Counted from the first letter of the stretch, positions 1-8,197 are shown. The stretch: 64,000 nt of DNA from Obesumbacterium proteus (GCF_001586165.1 NZ_CP014608.1:992001-1056000); one strand, 5' to 3'. Notes: a model not told the origin generated them from the sequence alone. Numbers and translations: made by a program.

Positions 1-569
1 GCCACCTCTTCCATCACGACGGCGTTATGCACCGCATCGACGGCATCTTTGCCCCATGAGAATGGCCCATGCTGATACACCACGATCCCAGGCGTATGCA
101 GTGGATTAGTATCGCCCAGCGTTTCCACAATCACTTTGCCGGTGTTGAGCTCATATTCTCCAGCGACTTCAGCGGCGGTTAGGGCGCGAGTGCAGGGGAT
201 ATCACCAAAGAAATAGTCTGCATGGGTAGTGCCAAGCGCGGGAATGGATAACCCTGCCTGCGCCCATGCGGTGGCGTGAGTGGAATGGGTGTGCACAATG
301 CCGCCGAGGTGTGGATAGCGGCGGTAGAGTTCAAGGTGCGTCGGCGTATCGGAGGAGGGACGATAGCGGCCTTCGACGATATTGCCCTGAAGGTCTACCA
401 CCACCATGTCTTCAGCCTGCATGGTTTCATACGGCACGCCGCTTGGCTTGATAACCACCAAACCGCGCTCGCGATCGACAGCGCTGACGTTGCCCCATGT
501 GAACGTGACCAGACCGTAATGAGGGAGGGCCATATTAGCGTCAAAAACCTGCTGTTTGAGCTGCTGCAT
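1..569 (-). CDS. ulaF: L-ribulose-5-phosphate 4-epimerase UlaF (partial, cut by left edge)
   Basis: Last enzyme of the anaerobic L-ascorbate pathway: it converts L-ribulose 5-phosphate to D-xylulose 5-phosphate in the cytosol. About 189 N-terminal codons are present of roughly 228 usual for the family; the C-terminus lies left of the window. Visible class II aldolase/epimerase features are GNVSAVD near residue 27, the phosphate-binding KPSGVPYE stretch and the metal-binding HTHS of VHTHSTHATAW. Its ATG shares one base with the TAA of ulaE (TAATG), so the two are translationally coupled. The family also contains AraD and SgbE; the operon context makes UlaF the best name. Confidence 0.93.
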   Translation of the reverse strand, partial: MQQLKQQVFDANMALPHYGLVTFTWGNVSAVDRERGLVVIKPSGVPYETMQAEDMVVVDLQGNIVEGRYRPSSDTPTHLELYRRYPHLGGIVHTHSTHATAWAQAGLSIPALGTTHADYFFGDIPCTRALTAAEVAGEYELNTGKVIVETLGDTNPLHTPGIVVYQHGPFSWGKDAVDAVHNAVVMEEV

Positions 570-1429
570 TAGATTGTCTCCTCCACCTTAAGTCCTGCGT
601 TGGTCATACGCTGTTTCACCCAGTCGCGTGCGGCCTTAACTTCTTTAACCGGATCGGCAGCCGTTTCGCTCCACATTTCAATTAGATAAGGGCCACAGTA
701 GCCGGTTTCTTTGAGGGTGGTAAAACAGCGCTCAAAATCAACGACCCCGGTACCAAACGGCACGTTTTTGAATACGCCCGGCTGAGTATCTTTGACATGA
801 ACCGCCACAATGTGGCCGCTTCCAGCCTGTAACTCCATTTGCACATCGTTATCCCACGCGGAGAGATTGCCGATGTCTGGATAGAGCTGGAACCAAGGAT
901 TATTCAGATAATGGGCATAGCCCATGGCTTTGCTGATTGAATTCATCAGCGGGTAGTCCATGATTTCCATGGCCAACGTGACCTGAGCACGGCTAGCCAT
1001 TTCGACCGACTGTTTCAATCCATCGCGGAAACGTTCGCGGGTGGCGTTGTTGGCTTCTTGATAGTAAACGTCGTAGCCCGCGAGCTGGATCACCCGAATG
1101 CCGACGTCTTGTGCGAAGAGAATAGCTTTACGCATGATTTCTAAGCCCTGAGCACGAACGCTGTCGTCTTCAGAGCCCAAAGGAAAACGGCGATGCGCGC
1201 TTAGGCACATCGAGGGTACGCGCACGCCGGTTTGGGCAATGGCATTCACCAGTGCCAAACGTTGTTCACGACCCCAGTCAAGCCGTGCCAGACGTGCATC
1301 GCTTTCATCAACTGACATTTCGACAAAATCGAAACCGAGTTCGGCTGCCAACTGCAATCGAGGCAGCCAGTCTTCTCCCGCAGGGAGCGCTTTTTCGTAA
1401 ATTCCGAGAGGAACGGCTTTCTGGAGCAT
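569..1429 (-). CDS. ulaE: L-ribulose-5-phosphate 3-epimerase UlaE
   Basis: Converts L-xylulose 5-phosphate to L-ribulose 5-phosphate in ascorbate catabolism. The protein has 286 residues, like E. coli UlaE (284), and is a xylose-isomerase-like TIM barrel; conserved stretches include GIYEKALPAGEDWL at the N-terminus, AMEIMDYPLMNSISKAMGY, YPDIGNLSAW and HVKDTQPGVFKNVPFG. The frame stays open for 25 codons further upstream into ulaD, but the ATG at 1429 (product beginning MLQKAVPLG) has an AGGT ribosome site and matches the family start, so the longer form is rejected. It lies 10 bases after ulaD. Confidence 0.96.
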   Translation of the reverse strand: MLQKAVPLGIYEKALPAGEDWLPRLQLAAELGFDFVEMSVDESDARLARLDWGREQRLALVNAIAQTGVRVPSMCLSAHRRFPLGSEDDSVRAQGLEIMRKAILFAQDVGIRVIQLAGYDVYYQEANNATRERFRDGLKQSVEMASRAQVTLAMEIMDYPLMNSISKAMGYAHYLNNPWFQLYPDIGNLSAWDNDVQMELQAGSGHIVAVHVKDTQPGVFKNVPFGTGVVDFERCFTTLKETGYCGPYLIEMWSETAADPVKEVKAARDWVKQRMTNAGLKVEETI

Positions 1430-1439
1430 GATATTTACC

Positions 1440-2096
1440 TTAGCCCCACAGCTGGGCGATAGAACGTTTGAATTGGCGAGCCGCTTCAACTGGGCTTGCG
1501 GCATCGCGAATGCTACGGCCAGCGATAAATACGTGAATTGGAATGCCTTTAAACAGCGGCAAATCTTCTAACGCCAATCCGCCGGTGACGGTGACTTTAA
1601 AGCCCATATCGGCGAGGCGGCGGATAGCGGAAATATCGGCTTCGCTCCATGCAACGCCAGCGGCCTGCGCATCACGGCTGCGGTGATAAACCACCTGCTG
1701 AATGCCTGCGGTACGCCACTCTGCGGCTTGTTCCCACGTCCAAAAACCAGTCAGCTCAATTTGCACATCGCCGTTAAACTCTTTTGCGGTGTCGAGTGCA
1801 CCCTTGGCGGTGTTGATATCTGCGCAGCAAATAACGGTGACCCAATCTGCATTAGCTTCAAAACACATGCGCGAAAGAATTTTTCCTGCGTCGGCGATTT
1901 TGGCATCGGCCAGTACGATTTTGTGTGGATAGAGCGCTTTTAGGTCGCGAACGGCGCGCACGCCTTCACCGACGCAAAGGATTGTGCCGACTTCAATAAT
2001 ATCGACCTCTTCGGCAATCAGACGGGTGGTTTTGTATGCGTCGTCTAAGGTTTGGTTATCTAAAGCAACTTGCAGCATCGGTAATGAATGAGACAT
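1440..2096 (-). CDS. ulaD: 3-keto-L-gulonate-6-phosphate decarboxylase UlaD
   Basis: Decarboxylates 3-keto-L-gulonate 6-phosphate to L-xylulose 5-phosphate, using Mg2+, in the OMP-decarboxylase superfamily. The protein has 218 residues (E. coli 216). Superfamily motifs are visible: the metal/phosphate segment VLADAKIADAGK, the EVGTILCVGEG strand and the C-terminal phosphate-binding VTGGLALEDLPLF and FIAGRSIRDA. I chose the ATG at 2096 (MSHSLPMLQVALD) rather than the start 10 codons upstream, because it matches the family. A 123-base gap holding two GC-rich hairpins separates it from ulaC. Confidence 0.96.
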   Translation of the reverse strand: MSHSLPMLQVALDNQTLDDAYKTTRLIAEEVDIIEVGTILCVGEGVRAVRDLKALYPHKIVLADAKIADAGKILSRMCFEANADWVTVICCADINTAKGALDTAKEFNGDVQIELTGFWTWEQAAEWRTAGIQQVVYHRSRDAQAAGVAWSEADISAIRRLADMGFKVTVTGGLALEDLPLFKGIPIHVFIAGRSIRDAASPVEAARQFKRSIAQLWG

Positions 2097-2138
2097 TTTT
2101 CTACTCCAAAAGTCAGTTTTTGGCATGATCTTCCCCAG

Positions 2139-2200
2139 CCTCCCGTTTTAAGGGAGGAGCAAATTTGTACATTGCATTCCCTCCCCACTTCAGGGGAGGG
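2139..2200. repeat. REP-like pair of C/G-rich hairpins between ulaC and ulaD
   Basis: Two adjacent inverted repeats: CCTCCC/GGGAGG at 2139-2157 and CCCTCCCC/GGGGAGGG at 2179-2200, followed by CTAGGGCGA. The second resembles the hairpin at 45370-45400 in the nirC-nirD gap, which also has a CTCCCC stem followed by a TAGG motif. This suggests a dispersed intergenic repeat. Inside the ula operon it could slow decay or partly terminate the ulaABC message before ulaDEF. Family membership is inferred from two copies only. Confidence 0.5.
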
Positions 2201-2219
2201 CTAGGGCGAAAGGTAAGCG

Positions 2220-2687
2220 TTAGGCCTGTGCGGCGTTGGTCTGATCGATCAGATCTAAAACATCCTGTTCGGTGCGGCACGCACGTAGACGATCAAAGTT
2301 TGCTTCGTCTTCGAATAGGTTAACGATCTGCATGATCCCCACCTCTTGGTGAGTGTTGGCATCAACGGCAGCCATAGTGATCAGGATATCGACGGGATCG
2401 TTATCTTCATGATTAAACGAAAGCGGCGTTTTTAGCGTGACTAGCGAGAACCCTGTTTTCTTCACCCCCTCTTCCGGCCTGCCGTGCGGCATTGCTAAGC
2501 CGGGGCACAGCACGAAATAAGGCCCGAAGCGCTCAACGCCATCCAAAATGGCTTGATAGTAACGCGGCTCGACGACGTCGGCCTGAACCAGCAGATCGAC
2601 TCCGATTTTTACCGCTTCCTGCCAAGTGTTTGCTTCGGCCTGCAAACGAATGGAGTGGTTTTGTGCCAGTGAATCGCGCAGTTTCAT
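2220..2687 (-). CDS. ulaC: Ascorbate-specific PTS enzyme IIA UlaC
   Basis: Cytosolic phosphocarrier of the ascorbate PTS: it takes phosphate from HPr and passes it to UlaB. The 155-residue protein is a mannitol/fructose-type IIA domain. The phosphorylatable histidine is visible as His68 in GLAMPHGRPEEG, and the acidic/hydrophobic C-terminal half (ILITMAAVDANTHQE, LFEDEANFDRL) is typical. It follows ulaB after an 11-base gap in the ulaABCDEF order. Confidence 0.96.
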   Translation of the reverse strand: MKLRDSLAQNHSIRLQAEANTWQEAVKIGVDLLVQADVVEPRYYQAILDGVERFGPYFVLCPGLAMPHGRPEEGVKKTGFSLVTLKTPLSFNHEDNDPVDILITMAAVDANTHQEVGIMQIVNLFEDEANFDRLRACRTEQDVLDLIDQTNAAQA

Positions 2688-2698
2688 ATCCGCTCCTA

Positions 2699-3004
2699 TT
2701 ACTTAATATCTTTAGGGAAGTGCGCTTTAATCACATCCATCAGCTTGGGACCGAAGTCGGCGGCAGAAAGCATATTGCGTACGCCAACCACGTATTTATT
2801 GCCCGTAACCGTAATTTCATCGGCGACATGGGTTGATGCAATGATGATGTCAGCACCGCTGAGTTCCGATTTATATTCGCCAACGGCGCAGCTGTTAACG
2901 CTGTGGTCGATATTTTGCTGCGTTAGAAACTGGTCAACTTTCATTTTCATAATCATGGAACTGCCTTGCCCACAACCGCATACCGCGAGGATTCGTACTG
3001 TCAT
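2699..3004 (-). CDS. ulaB: Ascorbate-specific PTS enzyme IIB UlaB
   Basis: Small (101-residue) cytosolic IIB subunit that phosphorylates incoming ascorbate at UlaA. The phosphocysteine loop is visible at the N-terminus as VCGCGQGSS, with Cys9 the expected acceptor. The lactose/galactitol-type IIB fold is supported by the alternating hydrophobic strands ADIIIAST and YVVGVRN. It lies 18 bases downstream of ulaA. Confidence 0.96.
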   Translation of the reverse strand: MTVRILAVCGCGQGSSMIMKMKVDQFLTQQNIDHSVNSCAVGEYKSELSGADIIIASTHVADEITVTGNKYVVGVRNMLSAADFGPKLMDVIKAHFPKDIK

Positions 3005-3022
3005 GATTCGTGCTCCAGTTAA

Positions 3023-4423
3023 TTAATTTGTAGAAGATTCGTTGAGTGCTATTTTTTCGGCGTCTTCTTCGGCTCGCAGAGTACGGCTAGCGAAGAACAT
3101 ATAAATCAGTGCAATAACGATAATAATGCCCATAAACCACAGACCAAGGGTGAACCCTTGCATAATCGGTGGTGCCAGAATTGACCAGTCAGCCATTCCC
3201 ATCCATGCGCTGAGCCCGGTGAGTTTTATCGCCCATACGCAGCCAAAGATTTCAATCATGCCCATCAGCAGGCAGATTTTCAGCGCTGCTCGCCAGCCAC
3301 CATAGTGGTTAGCAAATACGCCGATGGTTGCGTTTGAGAAGAACATCGGGATGAATCCCGGAATGATCATGATTGAAGAACCGATTCCAACCAAAACACC
3401 CACGGCGATGAGTTGTCCGATGGTGCCCCACATGAATCCCCAAACTACGGCGTTAGGCGCAAAGCTGTAGATGGCCGCACAGTCGATTGCCAGTACAGCT
3501 CCTGGGATCAGGCGCTGAGAAATCCCGTTGAAGGCTTCAGAGAGTTCGGCTACGAACATACGCACGCCTTGGATGATGATGAAAATGGCGACGGCGAATT
3601 GGAAGCCAGTTTGTAGGATATAAATCGTCCAGTGGGTTTTTCCTGCCATTTTTTGTACGGTATCAATCCCAAAGGAGCACAGGATTGCGCCGAAGAAAAT
3701 GGTCATGACGATGGCGGTGGACACAATATTGTCGTGGAAGATGTTGAGCCAGCCGGGGAGTTTTAACTCTTCAACACTCTCTTCTTTCTTTCCCAGATAA
3801 GGTGCGATTTTACAGGCTACCCATGCGGCAAACTGCTGCTGGTGGCCGATTGAAAACCCGCATCCCTCGGTAACATCCTGCGTGGGTTTGAACATCATAT
3901 TGGAGGTTATACCCCAATAGAGAGACACCAGAATTGCGGTGCAGATGATGGTTGTCCACATCGGGTAGCCGAAGATATAGAAAAATACGGCAATTAGACC
4001 CGCCTGCTGAAACATGATGTGGCCAGTGAGCATAATGGTGCGGATGCCGGTCACGCGGCGGAAAAGTACGTAGAGAATGTTAAGCGCTAGAGCGAGAAGC
4101 ACGGCGTAGCCGACCCAGCTATACGCATCTCCCATACGTTCGACGGTCGCCATCATTGCTGCATAAGTATCTGAGATGGCGCCGTTGATGCCATAGACTT
4201 CGGATAATTTGGCAACAACAGGTTTAAATGTGCCTGTCAGGATCCCCGAACCGGCTTGCAGCAGCATGAAACCAATGATGGTTTTAATGGTGCCTTTGAT
4301 AATGACCGTTGCACTCTTGCGTAATAGCAAATATCCCAAACATGTCACGATACCCAGTAGTAGTGGGGCGTTGGTCATGACCTGATTAAAAAATATGGTG
4401 AAGATGTTGTAGAGGGTTTCCAT
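3023..4423 (-). CDS. ulaA: Ascorbate-specific PTS permease IIC UlaA
   Basis: Inner-membrane IIC transporter that moves L-ascorbate while UlaB phosphorylates it. It has 466 residues (E. coli 465) and many hydrophobic segments, for example NAPLLLGIVTCLGYLLL, YAVLLALALNILYVLF and IIIVIALIYMFFAS near the C-terminus. The frame is open 33 codons upstream, but the ATG at 4423 (METLYNIFTIFFNQ) has a GGAG site 8 bases before it and matches the family. It is the first gene of the leftward operon, facing ulaG across a 440-base control region. Confidence 0.96.
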   Translation of the reverse strand: METLYNIFTIFFNQVMTNAPLLLGIVTCLGYLLLRKSATVIIKGTIKTIIGFMLLQAGSGILTGTFKPVVAKLSEVYGINGAISDTYAAMMATVERMGDAYSWVGYAVLLALALNILYVLFRRVTGIRTIMLTGHIMFQQAGLIAVFFYIFGYPMWTTIICTAILVSLYWGITSNMMFKPTQDVTEGCGFSIGHQQQFAAWVACKIAPYLGKKEESVEELKLPGWLNIFHDNIVSTAIVMTIFFGAILCSFGIDTVQKMAGKTHWTIYILQTGFQFAVAIFIIIQGVRMFVAELSEAFNGISQRLIPGAVLAIDCAAIYSFAPNAVVWGFMWGTIGQLIAVGVLVGIGSSIMIIPGFIPMFFSNATIGVFANHYGGWRAALKICLLMGMIEIFGCVWAIKLTGLSAWMGMADWSILAPPIMQGFTLGLWFMGIIIVIALIYMFFASRTLRAEEDAEKIALNESSTN

Positions 4424-4554
4424 AAAGCACTCCGCTCGGCTTTTGGCTTTCATTCCTGCCGTGTTTTTCTTTCTTGTGTCACAGACAGGTTCTGTTTTGT
4501 ACAAAATCACTCTAGCAATCACAAAGAATCACTTAAAGATTTAATTTGATTATT

Positions 4555-4570
4555 TGTGATTTGTATCTCA
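4555..4570. promoter_or_regulatory. CRP-like site 1 in the ula control region
   Basis: TGTGA-TTTGTA-TCTCA matches the consensus TGTGA-N6-TCACA at nine of ten conserved positions. It overlaps one of the TTGTGATT boxes, so CRP and UlaR could compete or cooperate here. It lies 132 bases upstream of the ulaA start. Confidence 0.5.
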
Positions 4571-4701
4571 ACTTGAATTGTGTGGATATAAAATAAAAGA
4601 TGAAAAGTAACGATGTGTTTATTTTTACCATTTAAAACAGAATATTACCTATTCACTAGGCGAATTTTAGTGTTTGTGATTGTTTTTAGTGATGGTTTTT
4701 A

Positions 4702-4717
4702 TGTGAACTAAATCATA
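4702..4717. promoter_or_regulatory. CRP-like site 2 in the ula control region
   Basis: TGTGA-ACTAAA-TCATA matches TGTGA-N6-TCACA at nine of ten conserved positions. It is about 147 bases upstream of ulaG and could serve that promoter. crp itself lies at 61829-62461. Confidence 0.5.
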
Positions 4718-4863
4718 AAAAATTTGCTTTTGCTCAGTCACGTAATCGTGGTAGATTTTTCACAACAAATCATATTTAATCTTTTTGTGATTTATATTGA
4801 TTAATTAGCGCGAAGGTAACGCTATTTACTTATCGCAGACGTGAATATTATGAGGGGCATACC

Positions 4864-5928
4864 ATGAGTAAGATTGAAAGCATCAGCCGTGAGTCTTGGA
4901 TCCTGAGCACATTCCCTGAGTGGGGTTCTTGGCTAAACGAAGAAATCGAACAAGAGAACGTTGCTCCTGGGACTTTTGCGATGTGGTGGCTAGGCTGCAC
5001 AGGCATTTGGCTGAAATCCGAAGGTGGTGCCAATATCTGCGTCGATTTCTGGTGCGGCACTGGGAAACAGAGTCACGGTAACCCGCTGATGAAAGATGGT
5101 CATCAGATGCAGCGCATGGCTGGGGTGAAAAAACTACAGCCTAACCTGCGCACTACGCCGTTTGTGCTGGATCCTTTTGCAATTCGCCAGATTGATGCGG
5201 TGCTTTCTACTCACGATCATAACGACCACATTGACGTTAACGTCGCCGCTGCGGTAATGCAAAACTGCGACAGCAGCGTGCCGTTTATTGGCCCGCAGAC
5301 CTGTGTGGATTTATGGATTGGCTGGGGCGTGCCGCGTGAACGCTGTATCGTCATGAAGCCGGGTGATGTGGTGAAAATCAAAGATGTTGAGATCCATGCG
5401 CTCGATGCCTTTGACCGCACGGCGCTAATTACGCTGCCAGCGAATGAACAAGCCGCAGGTGTTTTACCAGATGGTATGGATAAACGCGCTGTGAACTATC
5501 TATTTAAAACACCTGGCGGAAACCTATATCACAGCGGTGATTCACATTATTCTAACTACTATGCCAAACACGGTAATGAGCATAAAATTGATGTGGCGTT
5601 AGGATCGTATGGAGAAAATCCGCGAGGTATTACGGATAAAATGACCAGCTCTGATATTCTGCGTATGGCTGAGTCGCTTAAAACTCAGGTGGTTATTCCT
5701 TTCCACCATGATATCTGGTCAAACTTCCAAGCCGATCCACAGGAAATTCGTGTGCTGTGGGAGATGAAGAAAGATCGCTTGAAATATGGCTTTAAGCCGT
5801 TTATTTGGCAGGTAGGAGGCAAGTTTACCTATCCGTTGGATAAGGATAATTTTGAGTATCATTATCCGCGTGGGTTTGATGATTGCTTCACCATTGAGCC
5901 GGACTTGCCGTTCAAATCATTCTTATAG
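4864..5928 (+). CDS. ulaG: L-ascorbate-6-phosphate lactonase UlaG
   Basis: Metal-dependent hydrolase that opens the lactone ring of ascorbate 6-phosphate to give 3-keto-L-gulonate 6-phosphate. At 354 residues it has the exact length of E. coli UlaG. The metallo-beta-lactamase signature is visible as STHDHNDHID near residue 117, with further ligands in YHSGDSHYSNYY and VIPFHHDIWSN. The start is 3 bases after a short GAGGGG ribosome site. It is transcribed away from ulaABCDEF and followed by ulaR. Confidence 0.97.
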   Translation: MSKIESISRESWILSTFPEWGSWLNEEIEQENVAPGTFAMWWLGCTGIWLKSEGGANICVDFWCGTGKQSHGNPLMKDGHQMQRMAGVKKLQPNLRTTPFVLDPFAIRQIDAVLSTHDHNDHIDVNVAAAVMQNCDSSVPFIGPQTCVDLWIGWGVPRERCIVMKPGDVVKIKDVEIHALDAFDRTALITLPANEQAAGVLPDGMDKRAVNYLFKTPGGNLYHSGDSHYSNYYAKHGNEHKIDVALGSYGENPRGITDKMTSSDILRMAESLKTQVVIPFHHDIWSNFQADPQEIRVLWEMKKDRLKYGFKPFIWQVGGKFTYPLDKDNFEYHYPRGFDDCFTIEPDLPFKSFL

Positions 5929-5953
5929 TTATCAGTATAATATCGGTATCTCA

Positions 5954-5976
5954 AGCCGGGCTATATGCTCGGCTTT
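5954..5976 (+). terminator. Hairpin between ulaG and ulaR
   Basis: AAGCCG and CGGCTT arms enclose about 11 bases and are followed by TTGTGTTTTT. It probably causes partial termination after ulaG, lowering repressor output relative to lactonase. Confidence 0.55.
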
Positions 5977-6052
5977 TGTGTTTTTAAGCGTGTTATTTTT
6001 GATCGTTTTCAAATATAATCACCAAATAATCATTTATGCGCTGGAATTAATC

Positions 6053-6808
6053 ATGACTGAATCGCAAAGACACCAGACTTTACTGGAAATGCTGCAACAA
6101 ACGGGGTTTGTTACCGTTGAGCAGGTGATTGATCGCCTTCAGGTTTCACCTGCAACGGCGCGTCGTGACATTAATAAGCTCGGCGACAGCGGCAAACTGA
6201 AAAAAGTTCGCAACGGCGCAGAAGCCGTAAGCCAAAACCGTGTGGCTTGGACGCCGATGAACATTCATCAAGCACAGAATCATGAAGAAAAGGTACGCAT
6301 TGCGCGTGCGGCTTCACAGCTGGTTCAGCCCGGCGAAAGTATCGTGATTAATTGTGGATCGACGGCCTTTACGCTGGGGCGCGAAATCTGTGGTAAAGAC
6401 ACTCAGGTGATCACCAACTATCTGCCATTGGCCAATTTTTTGATTGAGCAGGAGCACGATAGCGTTGTCATCATGGGCGGCCAATATAACCGTAGTCAGG
6501 CGATTACGCTGGCACCACAGGAGGGAGAATCTTCTCTTTATGCGGGACATTGGATGTTTACCAGCGGCAAGGGGCTGACCGCCGAAGGCCTGTATAAAAC
6601 CGATATGCTCACGGCGATGGCCGAGCAGAAGATGTTGAACTATGTGGGAAAATTGGTGGTATTAGCCGACAGCAGCAAAGTAGGCCAGCGTGCAGGCATG
6701 CTGTTTAGTCGCGCAGAGCAGATTGATATTGTGATTACTGGCAAAGATGCCGATGAGAAAGTGATTGAACAACTGAAAGCGCAGGGCGTTGAGGTGATTT
6801 TGGTTTAA
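6053..6808 (+). CDS. ulaR: DeoR-family ula regulon repressor UlaR
   Basis: Transcriptional repressor of the ula genes. From the ATG at 6053 the product has 251 residues, the E. coli length. A DeoR-type helix-turn-helix sits at residues 15-45 (TVEQVIDRLQVSPATARRDI), followed by the sugar-phosphate sensor domain with VINCGSTAFTLG, VIMGGQYNRSQ and VVLADSSKVGQRAG. The open frame extends upstream to 5852, overlapping ulaG, but the internal ATG matches the family start. It lies 124 bases after ulaG. Confidence 0.95.
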   Translation: MTESQRHQTLLEMLQQTGFVTVEQVIDRLQVSPATARRDINKLGDSGKLKKVRNGAEAVSQNRVAWTPMNIHQAQNHEEKVRIARAASQLVQPGESIVINCGSTAFTLGREICGKDTQVITNYLPLANFLIEQEHDSVVIMGGQYNRSQAITLAPQEGESSLYAGHWMFTSGKGLTAEGLYKTDMLTAMAEQKMLNYVGKLVVLADSSKVGQRAGMLFSRAEQIDIVITGKDADEKVIEQLKAQGVEVILV

Positions 6809-6823
6809 GTCGTACCCTATTTT

Positions 6824-6859
6824 AAAAGCCCTGCTTCTTAGCAATAAGAGCAGGGCTTT
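6824..6859. terminator. Bidirectional terminator between ulaR and nfuA
   Basis: AAAGCCCTGCT and AGCAGGGCTTT form an 11-bp stem around a 13-base loop, flanked by A-rich sequence on the left and TTTA on the right. The two convergent genes end on either side of it. Confidence 0.85.
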
Positions 6860-6879
6860 ACTATTAGCAGCGGCTAATA

Positions 6880-7455
6880 TTAGTAGTAAGAGTGCTCGCC
6901 ACGCTCATGTTCAGTGAGGTCACGCACGCCCTTGAGTTCAGGGAATTTCTGCAGCAGCTCTTTTTCGATGCCTTCTTTCAGCGTGTAATCGACCATAGAA
7001 CAACCGTTACAACCGCCACCGAATTGCAGAATCGCAATACCTTCTTCGGTAATTTCCATCAGCGTCACTTTGCCGCCGTGGCCAGCCAGCTGTGGGTTGA
7101 TCTGCGATTGCAGCACGTATTCAACGCGTTCGATCAACGGTGCATCGTCATCCACTTTGCGTATTTTGGCATTCGGCGCTTTCAGCGTTAGCTGAGAGCC
7201 CAACTGGTCAGTCACAAAATCGATTTCCGCGTCTTCCAGATACGGCGCGCTCACGTCGTCAACATAGGCCGATAATTTCTCGAAATCGAGTTTGGTATCG
7301 TTCGCTTCTACCGCATCCGGTGGGCAATAAGACACGCCGCATTCAGCGGTTGGAGTGCCTGGATTGATAACGAAAACACGGATTTGGGTGCCTGCTTCTT
7401 GGTTTGCCAGCAGCTTGGCAAAGTGCTCTTGGGCAGCTTCGGTAATACGGATCAT
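6880..7455 (-). CDS. nfuA: Fe-S biogenesis scaffold/carrier NfuA
   Basis: Carries and delivers [4Fe-4S] clusters to target apoproteins. The 191 residues match E. coli NfuA: an N-terminal degenerate A-type carrier domain (about 1-95) and a C-terminal Nfu domain whose cluster-binding CxxC is visible in FGGGCNGCSMVDYTL (Cys149 and Cys152). It ends with EHERGEHSYY, as in the family. A candidate IscR site and a TATTAT -10 element lie just upstream on this strand. Confidence 0.97.
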   Translation of the reverse strand: MIRITEAAQEHFAKLLANQEAGTQIRVFVINPGTPTAECGVSYCPPDAVEANDTKLDFEKLSAYVDDVSAPYLEDAEIDFVTDQLGSQLTLKAPNAKIRKVDDDAPLIERVEYVLQSQINPQLAGHGGKVTLMEITEEGIAILQFGGGCNGCSMVDYTLKEGIEKELLQKFPELKGVRDLTEHERGEHSYY

Positions 7456-7467
7456 GGCATTTGCTCA

Positions 7468-7492
7468 ATAGTTGACTTATCTGGTTGGTTAT
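7468..7492 (-). promoter_or_regulatory. Candidate IscR type 1 site upstream of nfuA
   Basis: The left half-site ATAGTTGACT fits the IscR type 1 half-site ATASYYGACT at every position. The right half (GGTTGGTTAT) matches its complement at about seven of ten. The site overlaps a TATTAT -10 element on the minus strand, 13 bases before the nfuA ATG. IscR control of nfuA is established in E. coli; the site call here is by eye. Confidence 0.45.
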
Positions 7493-7513
7493 AATACGCC
7501 GATTGCAAAGTGC

Positions 7514-8197
7514 TCACAAGGTTCTACAAAGGCATACAACTTGTATGGATTTAGCACCTTGGGCGAGGAGAAGGCGGCTAACTTCACCAATCGTGCTACC
7601 GGTGGTAAGCACGTCATCGACCACTAAAACATGTTTTCCGCTCAGATTTTGTTGGCAGCTGAATGCATTGCGTAAATTACGCCGCCGTTGGATCGCATTG
7701 AGGCTCTGCTGTGGTTTGGTTTTCCGCGTGCGTGTAATGACATCGGGGAAATAGGCGCACCCTAGCCATCGGGCTAGAGGGCGAGCTAAGCGGTCGCTTT
7801 GGTTGAATCCTCGTCGCCATTGGCGTTGATGATGCAAAGGGATCACGGTGATAAGATCGGGTTTTGGCAGTTGCCGAGTACGGCGGGCGTACAGATAACT
7901 CAACATCATCAGGCGCGAGAGTGCCGATGCGATTTGCCATTTGCCCTGATATTTTAGACGATGCACTAACTGACTGAGCGGTGGCTGATAATCACTAACA
8001 AATATAAGCTGCTGCCAATAAGGTGCTTTTTGTATGCAGCGGCCACAGGCTTGCGTGGTGTGCTCGCTGGGTAGGCCGCAGCAGGGGCAAACTCGAGGCT
8101 TTAGCAGACAGGCAGCAGAACAAAAGCTACAGATCCCTTGTGTAGGCATGACGAGCGGGAGCTGGCAAATCCAGCAATGTGCGCTGAGGTTAAACAT
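7514..8197 (-). CDS. gntX: ComF/GntX-family phosphoribosyltransferase-like protein
   Basis: Predicted DNA-utilisation protein, implicated in E. coli in using external DNA as a nutrient. The 227 residues start with a zinc-ribbon-like region having CWIC, CSFCSAAC, CPCCG and CGRC pairs in the first 55 residues. The C-terminal phosphoribosyltransferase fold carries the PRPP-type loop VLVVDDVLTTGSTIGE. The molecular function of the family is not fixed. It is divergent from bioH with only 43 bases between starts. The hofMNOPQ genes of the same uptake phenotype lie 20 kb away. Confidence 0.92.
   Translation of the reverse strand: MFNLSAHCWICQLPLVMPTQGICSFCSAACLLKPRVCPCCGLPSEHTTQACGRCIQKAPYWQQLIFVSDYQPPLSQLVHRLKYQGKWQIASALSRLMMLSYLYARRTRQLPKPDLITVIPLHHQRQWRRGFNQSDRLARPLARWLGCAYFPDVITRTRKTKPQQSLNAIQRRRNLRNAFSCQQNLSGKHVLVVDDVLTTGSTIGEVSRLLLAQGAKSIQVVCLCRTL

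Larger units (their letters stand above)
4424..4863. promoter_or_regulatory. ulaA-ulaG divergent control region with repeated TTGTGATT boxes
   Basis: This 440-base AT-rich gap separates the two divergent ula transcripts and holds no gene. The octamer TTGTGATT, or its complement AATCACAA, occurs near 4517, 4554, 4673 and 4785, which fits multiple operators for the DeoR-type repressor UlaR. From established knowledge, the E. coli ula intergenic region carries several UlaR sites plus CRP and IHF sites; assigning these boxes to UlaR is inference. Two CRP-like sites are listed separately. Confidence 0.6.

Noticed and set aside
1430..1504. N-terminal extension of UlaE
   Set aside because: Overlaps ulaD and is absent from the family; the internal ATG with AGGT is better.
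4424..4522. 33-residue extension of UlaA
   Set aside because: Charged, non-family sequence over the promoter region; the ATG at 4423 has a good ribosome site.
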